64,000 nt of DNA from contig PBLD01000006.1 in assembly GCA_002722255.1 (NCBI GenBank), positions 172,796 through 236,795 on the forward strand, given 5' to 3'. Positions 55,936-64,000 of this stretch are shown piece after piece. Every line of letters begins with the position of its first letter. Positions within the stretch are counted from its first letter, which is position 1. Source of the DNA: Winogradskyella sp. Its GTDB lineage: Bacteria > Bacteroidota > Bacteroidia > Flavobacteriales > Flavobacteriaceae. The notes under the pieces were generated by a model. The model ran no database searches and had not been told where the DNA came from. It saw only the letters and a program-made list of their open reading frames with translations. A program made the position numbers and the translations under genes.

Positions 55936-56853
55936 ATGGTTCACGGTACGCACAATGCTCAAGAAGATTCCAGAAACGACACTATTCTCATTTCCATAAA
56001 TGATGAATTTTTTCCAAGAAATGAAGCAAAAATTTCTGTTTTTGATAGTGGTTATTTAGTAGGTGATGGAGTTTGGGAGGCCTTGAGATTACATAATGGT
56101 GTCTTGGTCTTTTTAGAAGATCATTTTAATAGGTTATGGCAATCAGCTAAAACAGTTGGTATGGCGTTACCATTTACAAAGAAAGAGCTAACCCAAAAAG
56201 TCTGGGACATACTCAATGCGAATAAAATGAAAGATGGTGTACACGTTAGGATTATGGTAACGCGTGGCATTAAAAAAACACCATCTCAAGATCCCAGATT
56301 AACCATTTCAGGACCTAATGTGGTAATCATTCCTGAGTATAAAAAAGCATCAAAAGTATCTAAAGAGAAAGGAATTACTTTATTTACAAGTACCATTAGA
56401 AGAGGTTCGCCAGATTATCTAGACCCAAGGTTAAATTGCCATAGTAAGCTTCACGAAGTTCAGGCACTTATTCAAGCGATTGAAGCAGGTGCTGATGAAG
56501 CTTTAATGCTAGATGTTAATGGATTTGTAGCCACTTGTAATGCTACCAATTTTTTTATAATTAAGAATGGAGAGGTATGGACGTCTACAAGAAAATATTG
56601 TATGAACGGTATTACCAGAGCTAAAGTTATAGAAGTATGTAACGCCAACAATATTCCTTGTTTTGAAAAAGATTTTTCTTTGTTTGATGTTTATGGAGCA
56701 GACGAGGCTTTTGTTACAGGAACCTTTGGTGGTTTAACACCTGTTACAAAAATTGATGGACGACAAATAGGAGGGGGTAGTTATGGAAAAATGGCCAAAG
56801 AACTTAGCGATTTGTATGAAAAGTTAATCCAAAAAACAATAGCCAATGGATAA
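55936..56853 (+). CDS. Class IV PLP-dependent aminotransferase
   Basis: 305 residues. Fold type IV motifs: 'SVFDSGYLVGDGVWEALRLH' (N-terminal), the PLP lysine probably in 'LNCHSKLHEVQALIQAIEAG', and 'DEALMLDVNGFVATCNATNF' and 'EAFVTGTFGGLTPVTKIDGR' for phosphate and substrate contacts. It could be a branched-chain aminotransferase, D-alanine transaminase or aminodeoxychorismate lyase. Its end overlaps the following sulfotransferase-like gene by 8 bases, a conserved-looking pairing. Confidence 0.9.
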   Translation: MVHGTHNAQEDSRNDTILISINDEFFPRNEAKISVFDSGYLVGDGVWEALRLHNGVLVFLEDHFNRLWQSAKTVGMALPFTKKELTQKVWDILNANKMKDGVHVRIMVTRGIKKTPSQDPRLTISGPNVVIIPEYKKASKVSKEKGITLFTSTIRRGSPDYLDPRLNCHSKLHEVQALIQAIEAGADEALMLDVNGFVATCNATNFFIIKNGEVWTSTRKYCMNGITRAKVIEVCNANNIPCFEKDFSLFDVYGADEAFVTGTFGGLTPVTKIDGRQIGGGSYGKMAKELSDLYEKLIQKTIANG

Positions 56854-57571
56854 TATAAAGCGTATATGTCTGTGGTCTGGACCAAGAAATATATCCACGG
56901 CACTGATGTATTCTTTTGCACAACGTACAGATACAAAAGTGTTTGATGAACCACTTTATGCCTATTACTTAAAGCATCATCCAGATGCAAATAGTTATCA
57001 TCCAGGTGCAGAAGAGATTATGAATACAATGGAATCTGATGGAGAGAAGGTGGTAGAAATGATGTTGAATAATACTGAAAAGCCTGTTTTGTTTTTCAAA
57101 CAAATGACGCATCATCTTTTAGATATAGATCGTTCATTTATGAAGGATACCATCAATATTATTTTAACCAGAGATCCTGTAGATATGTTACCATCCTTTG
57201 ATAAAGTGATTCATAATCCTACAATTGATGATGTAGGTTATCAACTTCATATCGATCTTTTAAACTATTTTGAAAGTCAAAGTATTCCTTTTAAGGTTAT
57301 AAACTCTAAACAAGTCCTTAAAAATCCTGAAGTGACACTACGGAAGTTATGCGAATTTGCTGGTATTCTTTTTGAAAAATCAATGTTATCCTGGAAACCA
57401 CAAAAGCGAGAAGAAGATGGTGTTTGGGCAGATTATTGGTATCACAGTGTTCATAAATCTAGTGGATTTCAAAAATATAAGGCAAAAACAGAACCTTTTC
57501 CACTACACCTAAATGCGCTCTTAGAGCAATGTTTACCTCACTATAATAGACTGATGGAGTATACTATTTAG
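56846..57571 (+). CDS. Sulfotransferase-like protein
   Basis: 241 residues. The N-terminal 'CLWSGPRNISTALMYSFAQR' resembles the PAPS 5'-phosphosulfate loop of sulfotransferases, and 'IILTRDPVDMLPSFDKVI' the 3'-phosphate region with Arg and Ser. It overlaps the class IV aminotransferase gene by 8 bases and is probably translated with it. Similar pairs are annotated as 'branched-chain aminotransferase-like' proteins. The acceptor is unknown; a kinase-like P-loop use is possible. Confidence 0.78.
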   Translation: MDNIKRICLWSGPRNISTALMYSFAQRTDTKVFDEPLYAYYLKHHPDANSYHPGAEEIMNTMESDGEKVVEMMLNNTEKPVLFFKQMTHHLLDIDRSFMKDTINIILTRDPVDMLPSFDKVIHNPTIDDVGYQLHIDLLNYFESQSIPFKVINSKQVLKNPEVTLRKLCEFAGILFEKSMLSWKPQKREEDGVWADYWYHSVHKSSGFQKYKAKTEPFPLHLNALLEQCLPHYNRLMEYTI

Positions 57572-57636
57572 CTCTTAAAAGAATGATAAAATAAGACTAA
57601 AAAGACTAAAAATTGGTTATATTTCGTTTTAAATCT

Positions 57637-58902
57637 ATGAACTTGAAAAAATTAACTTTCATATTATTTACACTGTTTCTCAGTGTTAATGCATACGCTT
57701 CATATATATTAATACCAATGGACGCTGAGTCTCAGGAAAATCATCTCAAGGCTTATGGAGTTACCTATTGGACTTTGGAGCGCGAACTCAAAGTAAATTG
57801 GCTTTTAAATTATAGAGGAGGTTCGTTTTTGTTACCTGATGCAGAAATCATTCAGCGTGAATGTCAGATAAGAGGTGTGTCTTTTGAAGTGATTTCAGAC
57901 ACCAAAGCAAAAGAAATATTAGATGAAATTGCAAGTCCTGCAGTAAATCAAGAAGCAGTTGTGTTAGAAAAAGCACCAAAGATTGCAGTCTATACACCTT
58001 ATGGAAAGCAACCTTGGGATGATGCGGTAACTATGGTTTTGACCTATGCAGAAATTCCGTATGAGACTATTTATGATGAAGAAGTTCTTAATGACGAATT
58101 GTTACTTTACGATTGGTTGCACTTGCATCACGAAGATTTTACAGGTCAGTATGGGAAATTTTACAGAACATATCGTTCTGCAGCTTGGTATATAGAAGAA
58201 AAGAAAGCGGCAGAAGAACTAGCCAATAAGCTAGGCTATGATAAAGTTTCGGATGCAAAATTGGCCGTAGCCCTAAAAATTAGAGATTACGTTGTAGGAG
58301 GAGGATTTATGTTTGCAATGTGTTCTGCAACAGATAGTTTTGATATTGCCTTATCAGCAGAAGATGTTGATATTTGCGAGCCTATGTTTGATGGTGATGG
58401 AAGTGATCCAGGGTATCAAAATAAAATAGATTATTCTAAAACTTTTGCGTTTAAGGATTTTATCTTAGAGCGTAATCCTAATGTTTATGAATTTTCTTCA
58501 ATAGATATGACATCTAAACGTCAAATACCTTTTAAAACCGATTATTTCTCGTTGATGGAATATTCAGCAAAATGGGATCCAATTCCTACCATGCTAACAC
58601 AAAATCATACATCTTTGGTTAAAGGATTTATGGGACAAACCACATCATTTACAAGAGAAGAAATTAAATCTAATGTATTAGTGATGGGAGAAAATAGGAC
58701 TAATGGCGAAGCAAAATACATTCACGGAATTAAGGGTAAAGGTTTTTTTACATTCTATGGTGGCCACGACCCAGAAGATTATACACATAGAGTAGGAGAT
58801 CCTAAAACGGAACTCGATTTACACCCAACATCGCCTGGTTATAGGTTAATATTAAATAATGTTCTTTTTCCAGCTGCTAAGAAGAAGAAGCAGAAGACGT
58901 GA
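57637..58902 (+). CDS. Exported protein annotated in relatives as asparagine synthetase B; true function unknown
   Basis: 421 residues from ATG 57637. A signal peptide (about 1-20, 'FILFTLFLSVNAYAS') predicts export. The mature start 'YILIPMDAESQENHLKAYGV' recurs in flavobacterial proteins labelled asparagine synthetase B, but neither the N-terminal catalytic Cys nor the SGGxDS loop of AsnB is seen. A central part ('IAVYTPYGKQPWDDAVTMVL', 'LHLHHEDFTGQYGKFY', 'GGGFMFAMCSATDSFDIALS') resembles periplasmic glutamine-amidotransferase-like folds. Function unknown. Confidence 0.75.
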   Translation: MNLKKLTFILFTLFLSVNAYASYILIPMDAESQENHLKAYGVTYWTLERELKVNWLLNYRGGSFLLPDAEIIQRECQIRGVSFEVISDTKAKEILDEIASPAVNQEAVVLEKAPKIAVYTPYGKQPWDDAVTMVLTYAEIPYETIYDEEVLNDELLLYDWLHLHHEDFTGQYGKFYRTYRSAAWYIEEKKAAEELANKLGYDKVSDAKLAVALKIRDYVVGGGFMFAMCSATDSFDIALSAEDVDICEPMFDGDGSDPGYQNKIDYSKTFAFKDFILERNPNVYEFSSIDMTSKRQIPFKTDYFSLMEYSAKWDPIPTMLTQNHTSLVKGFMGQTTSFTREEIKSNVLVMGENRTNGEAKYIHGIKGKGFFTFYGGHDPEDYTHRVGDPKTELDLHPTSPGYRLILNNVLFPAAKKKKQKT

Positions 58903-58957
58903 TTCTAATTATTTACTAGTGCAGTTTAACTATAATTGACTTTCAAAAAGATTTAAA

Positions 58958-59236
58958 ATGTCTACAAAAGAACAAATACTTAATAAGATTCAAATTCTAA
59001 TTACAAATCACTTTAAAACGCCAGAAGAAGCATTTGCTTTTTTTGATGAAGACGGAGATAGAAAATTGTCAAAAAATGAAATTAAAAAATTGTTGAAACA
59101 AGCAGAGATCAGTGGTTTTCTAAGAGGGATTGTGTCATCAAAGCTCATTGAGGGTTATGATAAGGATGGCGATGAATTGATAGATTGGAAAGAATTTAAG
59201 TTTGCTATTGATGAAATTTCTGATAGTTCAAAATAA
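58958..59236 (+). CDS. EF-hand calcium-binding protein
   Basis: 92 residues without a signal peptide. There are two canonical EF loops: 'DEDGDRKLSKNEI' (near 28) and 'DKDGDELIDWKEF' (near 68), each with Asp at 1, 3 and 5 and Glu at 12. It is probably a small cytosolic Ca2+ buffer or sensor, unusual but not rare in Bacteroidota. It sits between the AsnB-like gene and yjbQ in the same direction. Confidence 0.85.
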   Translation: MSTKEQILNKIQILITNHFKTPEEAFAFFDEDGDRKLSKNEIKKLLKQAEISGFLRGIVSSKLIEGYDKDGDELIDWKEFKFAIDEISDSSK

Positions 59237-59242
59237 AATCGA

Positions 59243-59665
59243 ATGAAATTCTTTCAAAAAGAAATCAAACTAGAGGCTTACCCAAGAGGTTTTCATCTCA
59301 TTACTTCGAAAGTAATAAATGTAATTCCTGAAATAGAAGAGATAAGAATAGGTCAATTACAAGTTTTTATTAAGCATACTTCTGCAAGTTTAACCATTAA
59401 TGAAAATGCAGACCAAACAGTAAGATTAGATTTTGAAAGCCATATTAATAAAATGGTACCCGAAAATCAGCCGTATTATAAACACACCTTTGAAGGACCA
59501 GATGATATGCCAGCACATATAAAAGCATCTTTAATGGGAGCGTCAGTGCAAATTCCAATAACCGATGGTAAACTAAATATGGGTATTTGGCAAGGTATAT
59601 ACCTTTGTGAGCACAGAGATTATGCTTCAGGAAGACAGTTGATTATAACCGCATTTGGAAATTAG
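59243..59665 (+). CDS. YjbQ / secondary thiamine-phosphate synthase family protein
   Basis: 140 residues, UPF0047 fold. 'IKHTSASLTINENADQTVRL' and 'GPDDMPAHIKASLMGASVQI' (the metal-binding His region), 'WQGIYLCEHRDYASGRQLII' at the C-terminus. YjbQ of E. coli has weak thiamin-phosphate synthase activity; the physiological role is unknown. It starts 6 bases after the EF-hand gene and ends at a bidirectional terminator. Confidence 0.9.
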   Translation: MKFFQKEIKLEAYPRGFHLITSKVINVIPEIEEIRIGQLQVFIKHTSASLTINENADQTVRLDFESHINKMVPENQPYYKHTFEGPDDMPAHIKASLMGASVQIPITDGKLNMGIWQGIYLCEHRDYASGRQLIITAFGN

Positions 59666-59678
59666 AATTTTAGTAAAT

Positions 59679-59711
59679 AAAAAATCCGACTCATGAGAAT
59701 CGGATTTTTTT
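59679..59711. terminator. Bidirectional terminator between yjbQ and rplT
   Basis: Eleven-base arms 59679-59689 and 59700-59710 with A- and T-runs on the two sides. Confidence 0.9.
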
Positions 59712-59745
59712 AAGCGAAATGTTGTTATTAATTTGGCTAAAAGCC

Positions 59746-60090
59746 TTACTTTACTTTGTTTACTATTGCTTCAAAAGCTTCTGGGTGGTTCATCGCTAAA
59801 TCTGCAAGAACCTTACGGTTCAATTCGATATTGTTAGCTTTAAGTTTACCCATAAACTTAGAATAGCTCATTCCGTGTTGTCTTGCACCTGCATTAATAC
59901 GCATAATCCATAACGCGCGGAATGTTCTTTTTTTGTTTCTACGGTCTCTATACGAATATTGCATCGCTTTGTCAACCGCATTTTTTGCTACTGTCCAGAC
60001 GTTTTTACGTCTTCCCCAGTATCCTTTTGCTTGCTTAAGAACCTTTTTTCTTCTAGCTCTCTTTGCAACTGAATTTACTGATCTTGGCAT
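59746..60090 (-). CDS. rplT: 50S ribosomal protein L20
   Basis: 114 residues from ATG 60090; an extended frame to 60123 adds a non-conserved leader and is rejected. '[20 protein letters not shown]' and '[20 protein letters not shown]' are classic L20 sequence. L20 binds 23S rRNA early in 50S assembly and, in other bacteria, represses its own operon. It is the last gene of thrS-infC-rpmI-rplT. Confidence 0.97.
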   Translation of the reverse strand: MPRSVNSVAKRARRKKVLKQAKGYWGRRKNVWTVAKNAVDKAMQYSYRDRRNKKRTFRALWIMRINAGARQHGMSYSKFMGKLKANNIELNRKVLADLAMNHPEAFEAIVNKVK

Positions 60091-60194
60091 TTCTTTTAAT
60101 TGTTTTTTGTAGTAGGCGACCAAATAGTGGTACTTGCTAAATAATTTTGCCTAACTCCAGGGTTTATAAATTGTTTTAACCGATTAAAACGTTG

Positions 60195-60392
60195 TTATTT
60201 TAAACGTAACATTGTTTTAATATTATCTTCGTCAGCCTTATGTACTACTGTATCATGAGTTAACGCAAGCTTACGCTTTTTAGACTTCTTTGTTAAGATG
60301 TGACTCTTAAAAGCGTGCTTTCTTTTAATCTTACCAGTGCCAGTTAGTTTGAAACGTTTCTTAGCACTCGATTTTGTTTTCATTTTAGGCAT
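60195..60392 (-). CDS. rpmI: 50S ribosomal protein L35
   Basis: 65 residues: '[20 protein letters not shown]' and '[20 protein letters not shown]', highly basic, standard L35. It lies 66 bases after infC and 104 bases before rplT. The spacer before rplT has no strong terminator. Confidence 0.97.
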   Translation of the reverse strand: MPKMKTKSSAKKRFKLTGTGKIKRKHAFKSHILTKKSKKRKLALTHDTVVHKADEDNIKTMLRLK

Positions 60393-60458
60393 TTTGTCCT
60401 AGTTTTAATTTTACGTTTCGCTTATTTTATCCACCAAAGCTATTGCTAAGGTTGTATT

Positions 60459-61016
60459 TTATTTTACTTTTTTGGGTGCAATGAACATAATCATTCGCTT
60501 ACCTTCAAGTTTAGGCATTTGCTCTACTTTACCGTACTCTTCAAGATCCTGCGCTAATCTTAATAATAAGATTTGTCCTTGCTCCTTAAATACTATTGAT
60601 CGTCCTTTAAAGAATACAAAGGCTTTTAGCTTTGCTCCATCTTGTAAGAACTTTATAGCATGCTTCTTTTTAAATTCATAATCATGATCATCTGTTTGAG
60701 GACCAAAACGAATTTCTTTTACAACAACTTTAGAAGCTTTTGCTTTCAAAGCTTTTTCACGTTTCTTTTGTTCGTAAAGAAACTTTTTATAATCCATAAT
60801 CTTACAAACAGGAGGATTTGCATTTGGCGAAATCTCAACAAGATCTAATCCTTGTTCGTCAGCCATGGATAATGCTTTTTTGATAGGGTAAATGCCTACT
60901 TCGACATTTTCTCCTACAACTCGAACTTCTTCGGTTCTAATTTTAGAATTTATACGATGTTTGTCCTCTTGGGCTTCTCGTCTGTTGTAACTCCTTCTGT
61001 TTCTACGTATTGCTAT
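60459..61016 (-). CDS. infC: Translation initiation factor IF-3 (AUA start)
   Basis: 185 residues if translation begins at ATA 61016. The conserved N-domain reads '[20 protein letters not shown]' and continues to '[19 protein letters not shown]', so the ATG at 60866 is internal and would remove the N-domain. No ATG, GTG or TTG lies upstream in frame; a TAA stop sits at 61022-61020. IF-3 with a non-AUG start, used for self-regulation, is known from E. coli (AUU); here AUA fits the same logic. The C-domain ends with '[11 protein letters not shown]'. Confidence 0.9.
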   Translation of the reverse strand: MAIRRNRRSYNRREAQEDKHRINSKIRTEEVRVVGENVEVGIYPIKKALSMADEQGLDLVEISPNANPPVCKIMDYKKFLYEQKKREKALKAKASKVVVKEIRFGPQTDDHDYEFKKKHAIKFLQDGAKLKAFVFFKGRSIVFKEQGQILLLRLAQDLEEYGKVEQMPKLEGKRMIMFIAPKKVK

Positions 61017-61046
61017 GGCTTATATTTTTTAATTAAACTTTATTTA

Positions 61047-62984
61047 TTAAAAGCTTTTTAGGCTTTCTTTTATTTTATTATTGATCATTTCAGAAAATTC
61101 TACAACACTTATTGTGCCAAGATCTCCACCACCGTGTTCTCTTACGGTTATTGTGTTGTCATTTTCTTCTTGCTCGCCGACAACTATAATATAAGGAAAT
61201 TTTTGTATTTCTGCTTCTCTAATTTTTTTCCCTACAGTTTCGTTTCTGTTATCTACGAGGGCGCGAATTTCGTTATTTTCTAACAAATTTAAAACTTTTT
61301 CGGCGTATTTTTCATATTTCTCACTTACAGATAATATCATAACCTGTTCTGGCATAAGCCAAAGTGGGAAGTTTCCACCTGTGTGTTCTAACAAAATTGC
61401 AACAAATCGTTCCATACTTCCAAATGGCGCTCTGTGTATCATTACAGGTCTGTGAAGCTCATTATCACTACCTTTATATGTTAAGTCAAAACGCTCTGGA
61501 AGGTTGTAATCCACCTGGATAGTTCCTAATTGCCATTGACGCCCTAAAGCATCCTTAACCATAAAATCTAGTTTAGGTCCGTAAAAAGCAGCTTCACCAG
61601 TTTCCACTACATAATTTAGACCTTTGTCTTTTGCTGCATTTAAAATCGCTTGTTCAGCTTTTTCCCAATTTTCATCACTACCAATATATTTTTCTGGATT
61701 TTGGGGATCTCTTAGAGAGACTTGGGCTGTAAAATTTTCAAATCCTAAAGAGCCGAACACATATAATACCAAATCTATTACTTCCTTAAATTCAGTGTCT
61801 AATTGATCTGGAGTACAAAAGATATGAGCATCATCTTGAGTGAATCCTCTAACACGAGTTAAACCATGTAACTCTCCGCTTTGCTCATATCTATAGACAG
61901 TACCAAACTCAGCGAATCGTTTTGGTAGCTCCTTGTAAGAGTATGGTCTGTTATTATATATCTCACAGTGATGTGGACAGTTCATTGGCTTTAAGAGAAA
62001 CTCTTCACCTTCTGCAGGAGTGTTTATTGGTTGAAAACTATCTTCACCATATTTAGCGAAGTGACCAGAAGTTACATATAAATCCTTATTGCCAATATGT
62101 GGGGTAACAACCATTTCATAACCAGCTTTCTTCTGAGCAGCTTTTAGGAAATTTTCTAATCGTTCTCTTAATGCAGCTCCTTTCGGTAACCATAGAGGTA
62201 GTCCTTGACCTACTTTTTGTGAGAAAGTAAATAGCTCTAATTCTTTACCGAGTTTTCTATGGTCTCTTTTTTTAGCCTCTTCCAGTAAGTGTAGATATTC
62301 GGTTAATTCTTTTTGTTTAGGGAAGGAAATTCCATAAACTCTTGTTAATTGTTTTTCATTTTCATCACCTTTATAATAGGCACCAGCTACACTAAGTATT
62401 TTTACAGCTTTAATGATACCAGTATTTGGTATATGGCCTCCACGGCATAAATCTGTAAATGAAGAATGATCACAGAAACTTATAGTACCATCCTCAAGGT
62501 TTTCGATTAAATCTACTTTATATTCATTCTTACCTTTATAATATGAAATAGCATCTGCTTTAGAAACATCTCGCATTTTAAAATCATGTTTACCACGAGC
62601 TATTTCTATCATTTTGTTTTCAATGGTTTTGAAGTCTTTTTCTGAAATAGAATCTTCACCTAAATCAACATCATAATAAAAACCGTTTTCAATCGCAGGA
62701 CCAACCCAAAGTTTTACGTTCGGATAGAGTTCCTCTAACGCTTGCGCTAAAACATGAGCCGAAGAATGCCAAAAAGCTTTCTTTCCTTCATCATCTTTCC
62801 ATGTATATAAGGTAAGGCTACCATCAGTTGTTAATGGAGTGGTAGTTTCAATAATGGTATTATTGAATTTAGCTGAAATAACATTACGCGCAAAACCTTC
62901 GCTAATATCTACAGCCACTTCATAAGGAGTTACTTCTTTATTAAAAGATCGAACCGAACCATCAGGTAGAGTAATTTTTATCAT
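61047..62984 (-). CDS. thrS: Threonyl-tRNA synthetase
   Basis: 645 residues. TGS domain (1-60), editing-type domain with '[16 protein letters not shown]' (about 73) and '[14 protein letters not shown]', catalytic core with the zinc cysteine in '[15 protein letters not shown]' (about 333), motif 2 in '[20 protein letters not shown]', and the anticodon-binding domain at the end. It charges tRNA-Thr. A strong promoter precedes it; it heads the IF3-L35-L20 operon, 30 bases before infC. Confidence 0.97.
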   Translation of the reverse strand: MIKITLPDGSVRSFNKEVTPYEVAVDISEGFARNVISAKFNNTIIETTTPLTTDGSLTLYTWKDDEGKKAFWHSSAHVLAQALEELYPNVKLWVGPAIENGFYYDVDLGEDSISEKDFKTIENKMIEIARGKHDFKMRDVSKADAISYYKGKNEYKVDLIENLEDGTISFCDHSSFTDLCRGGHIPNTGIIKAVKILSVAGAYYKGDENEKQLTRVYGISFPKQKELTEYLHLLEEAKKRDHRKLGKELELFTFSQKVGQGLPLWLPKGAALRERLENFLKAAQKKAGYEMVVTPHIGNKDLYVTSGHFAKYGEDSFQPINTPAEGEEFLLKPMNCPHHCEIYNNRPYSYKELPKRFAEFGTVYRYEQSGELHGLTRVRGFTQDDAHIFCTPDQLDTEFKEVIDLVLYVFGSLGFENFTAQVSLRDPQNPEKYIGSDENWEKAEQAILNAAKDKGLNYVVETGEAAFYGPKLDFMVKDALGRQWQLGTIQVDYNLPERFDLTYKGSDNELHRPVMIHRAPFGSMERFVAILLEHTGGNFPLWLMPEQVMILSVSEKYEKYAEKVLNLLENNEIRALVDNRNETVGKKIREAEIQKFPYIIVVGEQEENDNTITVREHGGGDLGTISVVEFSEMINNKIKESLKSF

Positions 62985-63010
62985 TTAATTGTCTATATAA
63001 TTTTAGCCCA

Positions 63011-63041
63011 CAAAGATATACCTATATATATAAAGGACAAA
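63011..63041 (-). promoter_or_regulatory. Promoter of the thrS-infC-rpmI-rplT operon
   Basis: On the minus strand: TTTG (63041-63038), 19-base spacer, TATCTTTG (63018-63011), 26 bases before thrS. Confidence 0.8.
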
Positions 63042-63127
63042 GTGAAGTTTTTAATAAAATTAAATATACTGTAATCTGTTGTAATTTAGGTTTGTAGAAT
63101 ATTTCTTCAATAAAATTTCAAAAAGTA

Positions 63128-63158
63128 TTTGGTAATAACGAAAACCGTTATATATTTG
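63128..63158 (+). promoter_or_regulatory. rRNA operon promoter P1
   Basis: TTTG (63128-63131), 19-base spacer, TATATTTG (63151-63158), followed by GCACCC. About 306 bases before 16S. Confidence 0.8.
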
Positions 63159-63253
63159 CACCCCCGAAACGGCCAAACAGGCAGAGATATTGGGACGTTC
63201 ATTAACAGTTTATTCATCTTGAGAAAATAAAATTAATTTTTTTTAAAAAGATG

Positions 63254-63284
63254 TTGTGGGAATGAAAAAAGGGTTTTATATTTG
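63254..63284 (+). promoter_or_regulatory. rRNA operon promoter P2
   Basis: TTG (63254-63256), 20-base spacer, TATATTTG (63277-63284), again followed by GCACCC, as in P1. Two tandem promoters fit a strong rrn operon. Confidence 0.75.
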
Positions 63285-63464
63285 CACCCGCTTAACGAAA
63301 TAAGGTTAAGAAAAAGTAAAGAAATAAGTTCATTAACATATTGAATTGACAGCGTAAAGATCAACTGGAAACGGTTGATGAATAACAAGAGAATAGATCA
63401 TTTAGAGTACTGAGATAATTCCTATTAGTTGTTAAGAGAATAAGTCGCAAGACTTAAAAATTTA
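63285..63464 (+). other. 16S rRNA leader with hairpins
   Basis: ATCAAC/GTTGAT hairpin at 63360-63379 and TAAGTC-GCAA-GACTTA (GNRA-type loop) at 63441-63456, just before mature 16S. GTTCATTAACA at 63328-63338 repeats a copy at 63197-63207 behind P1. These probably serve processing or antitermination. Confidence 0.55.

Positions 63465-64000
<536 letters not shown>

Noticed and set aside
59746..60123. Longer L20 start at 60123
   Set aside because: Eleven extra non-conserved residues precede the canonical MPRSVN start.
60867..61016. Shorter infC starting at ATG 60866
   Set aside because: This would remove the conserved IF-3 N-domain that is encoded in frame upstream.

Overview
The window looks like a chromosomal segment of a marine-type Flavobacteriaceae (Bacteroidota) bacterium. 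Support: low GC, almost no Shine-Dalgarno sequences, promoters of the TTTG-N19-TANNTTTG type, the 16S rRNA 5' region at the right end, a carotenoid operon, PorV-like and PorT-like outer-membrane proteins, and many family-typical genes. Genus cannot be fixed from what is visible.

Layout. 1-7707: the 3' part of a surface-polysaccharide locus (five glycosyltransferase-type proteins, one Wzy/ligase-like membrane protein, one priming sugar transferase), tightly packed and co-directional. 7714-17359: housekeeping and envelope genes (Lnb-like protein, PorV-like protein, pssA, TerC, lptB, an AhpD-like protein, tatC, kdsD, recQ). 17440-20616: an accessory island of small exported or lipoprotein genes separated by three related ~150-165 bp repeat-rich spacers. 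Its organisation resembles an integron-type cassette array: each gene carries its own short inverted termini, while the spacers share conserved ends. This is the most unusual part of the window. 20639-27074: small accessory genes (CPBP protease, esterase, DUF1428, VOC), a cyclophilin-FKBP fusion preceded by heptamer microsatellites, and a lycopene cyclase.

27212-33646: a parvulin/SurA-type periplasmic chaperone operon with its own promoter, followed by moxR and an acyltransferase. 33976-37618: aconitase, a Crp/Fnr regulator and a TlpA-type thioredoxin. 37619-41307 (minus): a carotenoid operon carH-crtI-crtB-crtZ whose first gene encodes a B12-dependent CarH-type photoreceptor repressor with its ligand motifs intact; with the separate crtY at 25200 it would make zeaxanthin-type pigment. 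41450-41659: tRNA-Leu(GAG) and tRNA-Lys(UUU). 41795-49497: aroK, a phosphoribosyltransferase, a methyltransferase, an S4 protein, an FKBP lipoprotein, a split transketolase with a secreted-protein gene between its halves, and tgt. 49501-59665: LptF/G permease, EamA transporter, accA, dnaB, AI-2E-family protein, an aminotransferase/sulfotransferase-like pair, an exported AsnB-named protein, an EF-hand protein and YjbQ. 59746-62984 (minus): the classic thrS-infC-rpmI-rplT operon, with infC apparently starting at AUA. 63128-64000: tandem rrn promoters, a structured leader and the start of 16S rRNA.

Functional themes are envelope building (polysaccharide, KDO, LPS export, outer-membrane chaperones), pigment made under probable light/B12 control, and translation. 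Two enzymes that normally carry structural zinc (RecQ and Tgt) lack the usual cysteines. All assignments come from reading motifs; no database search was run.
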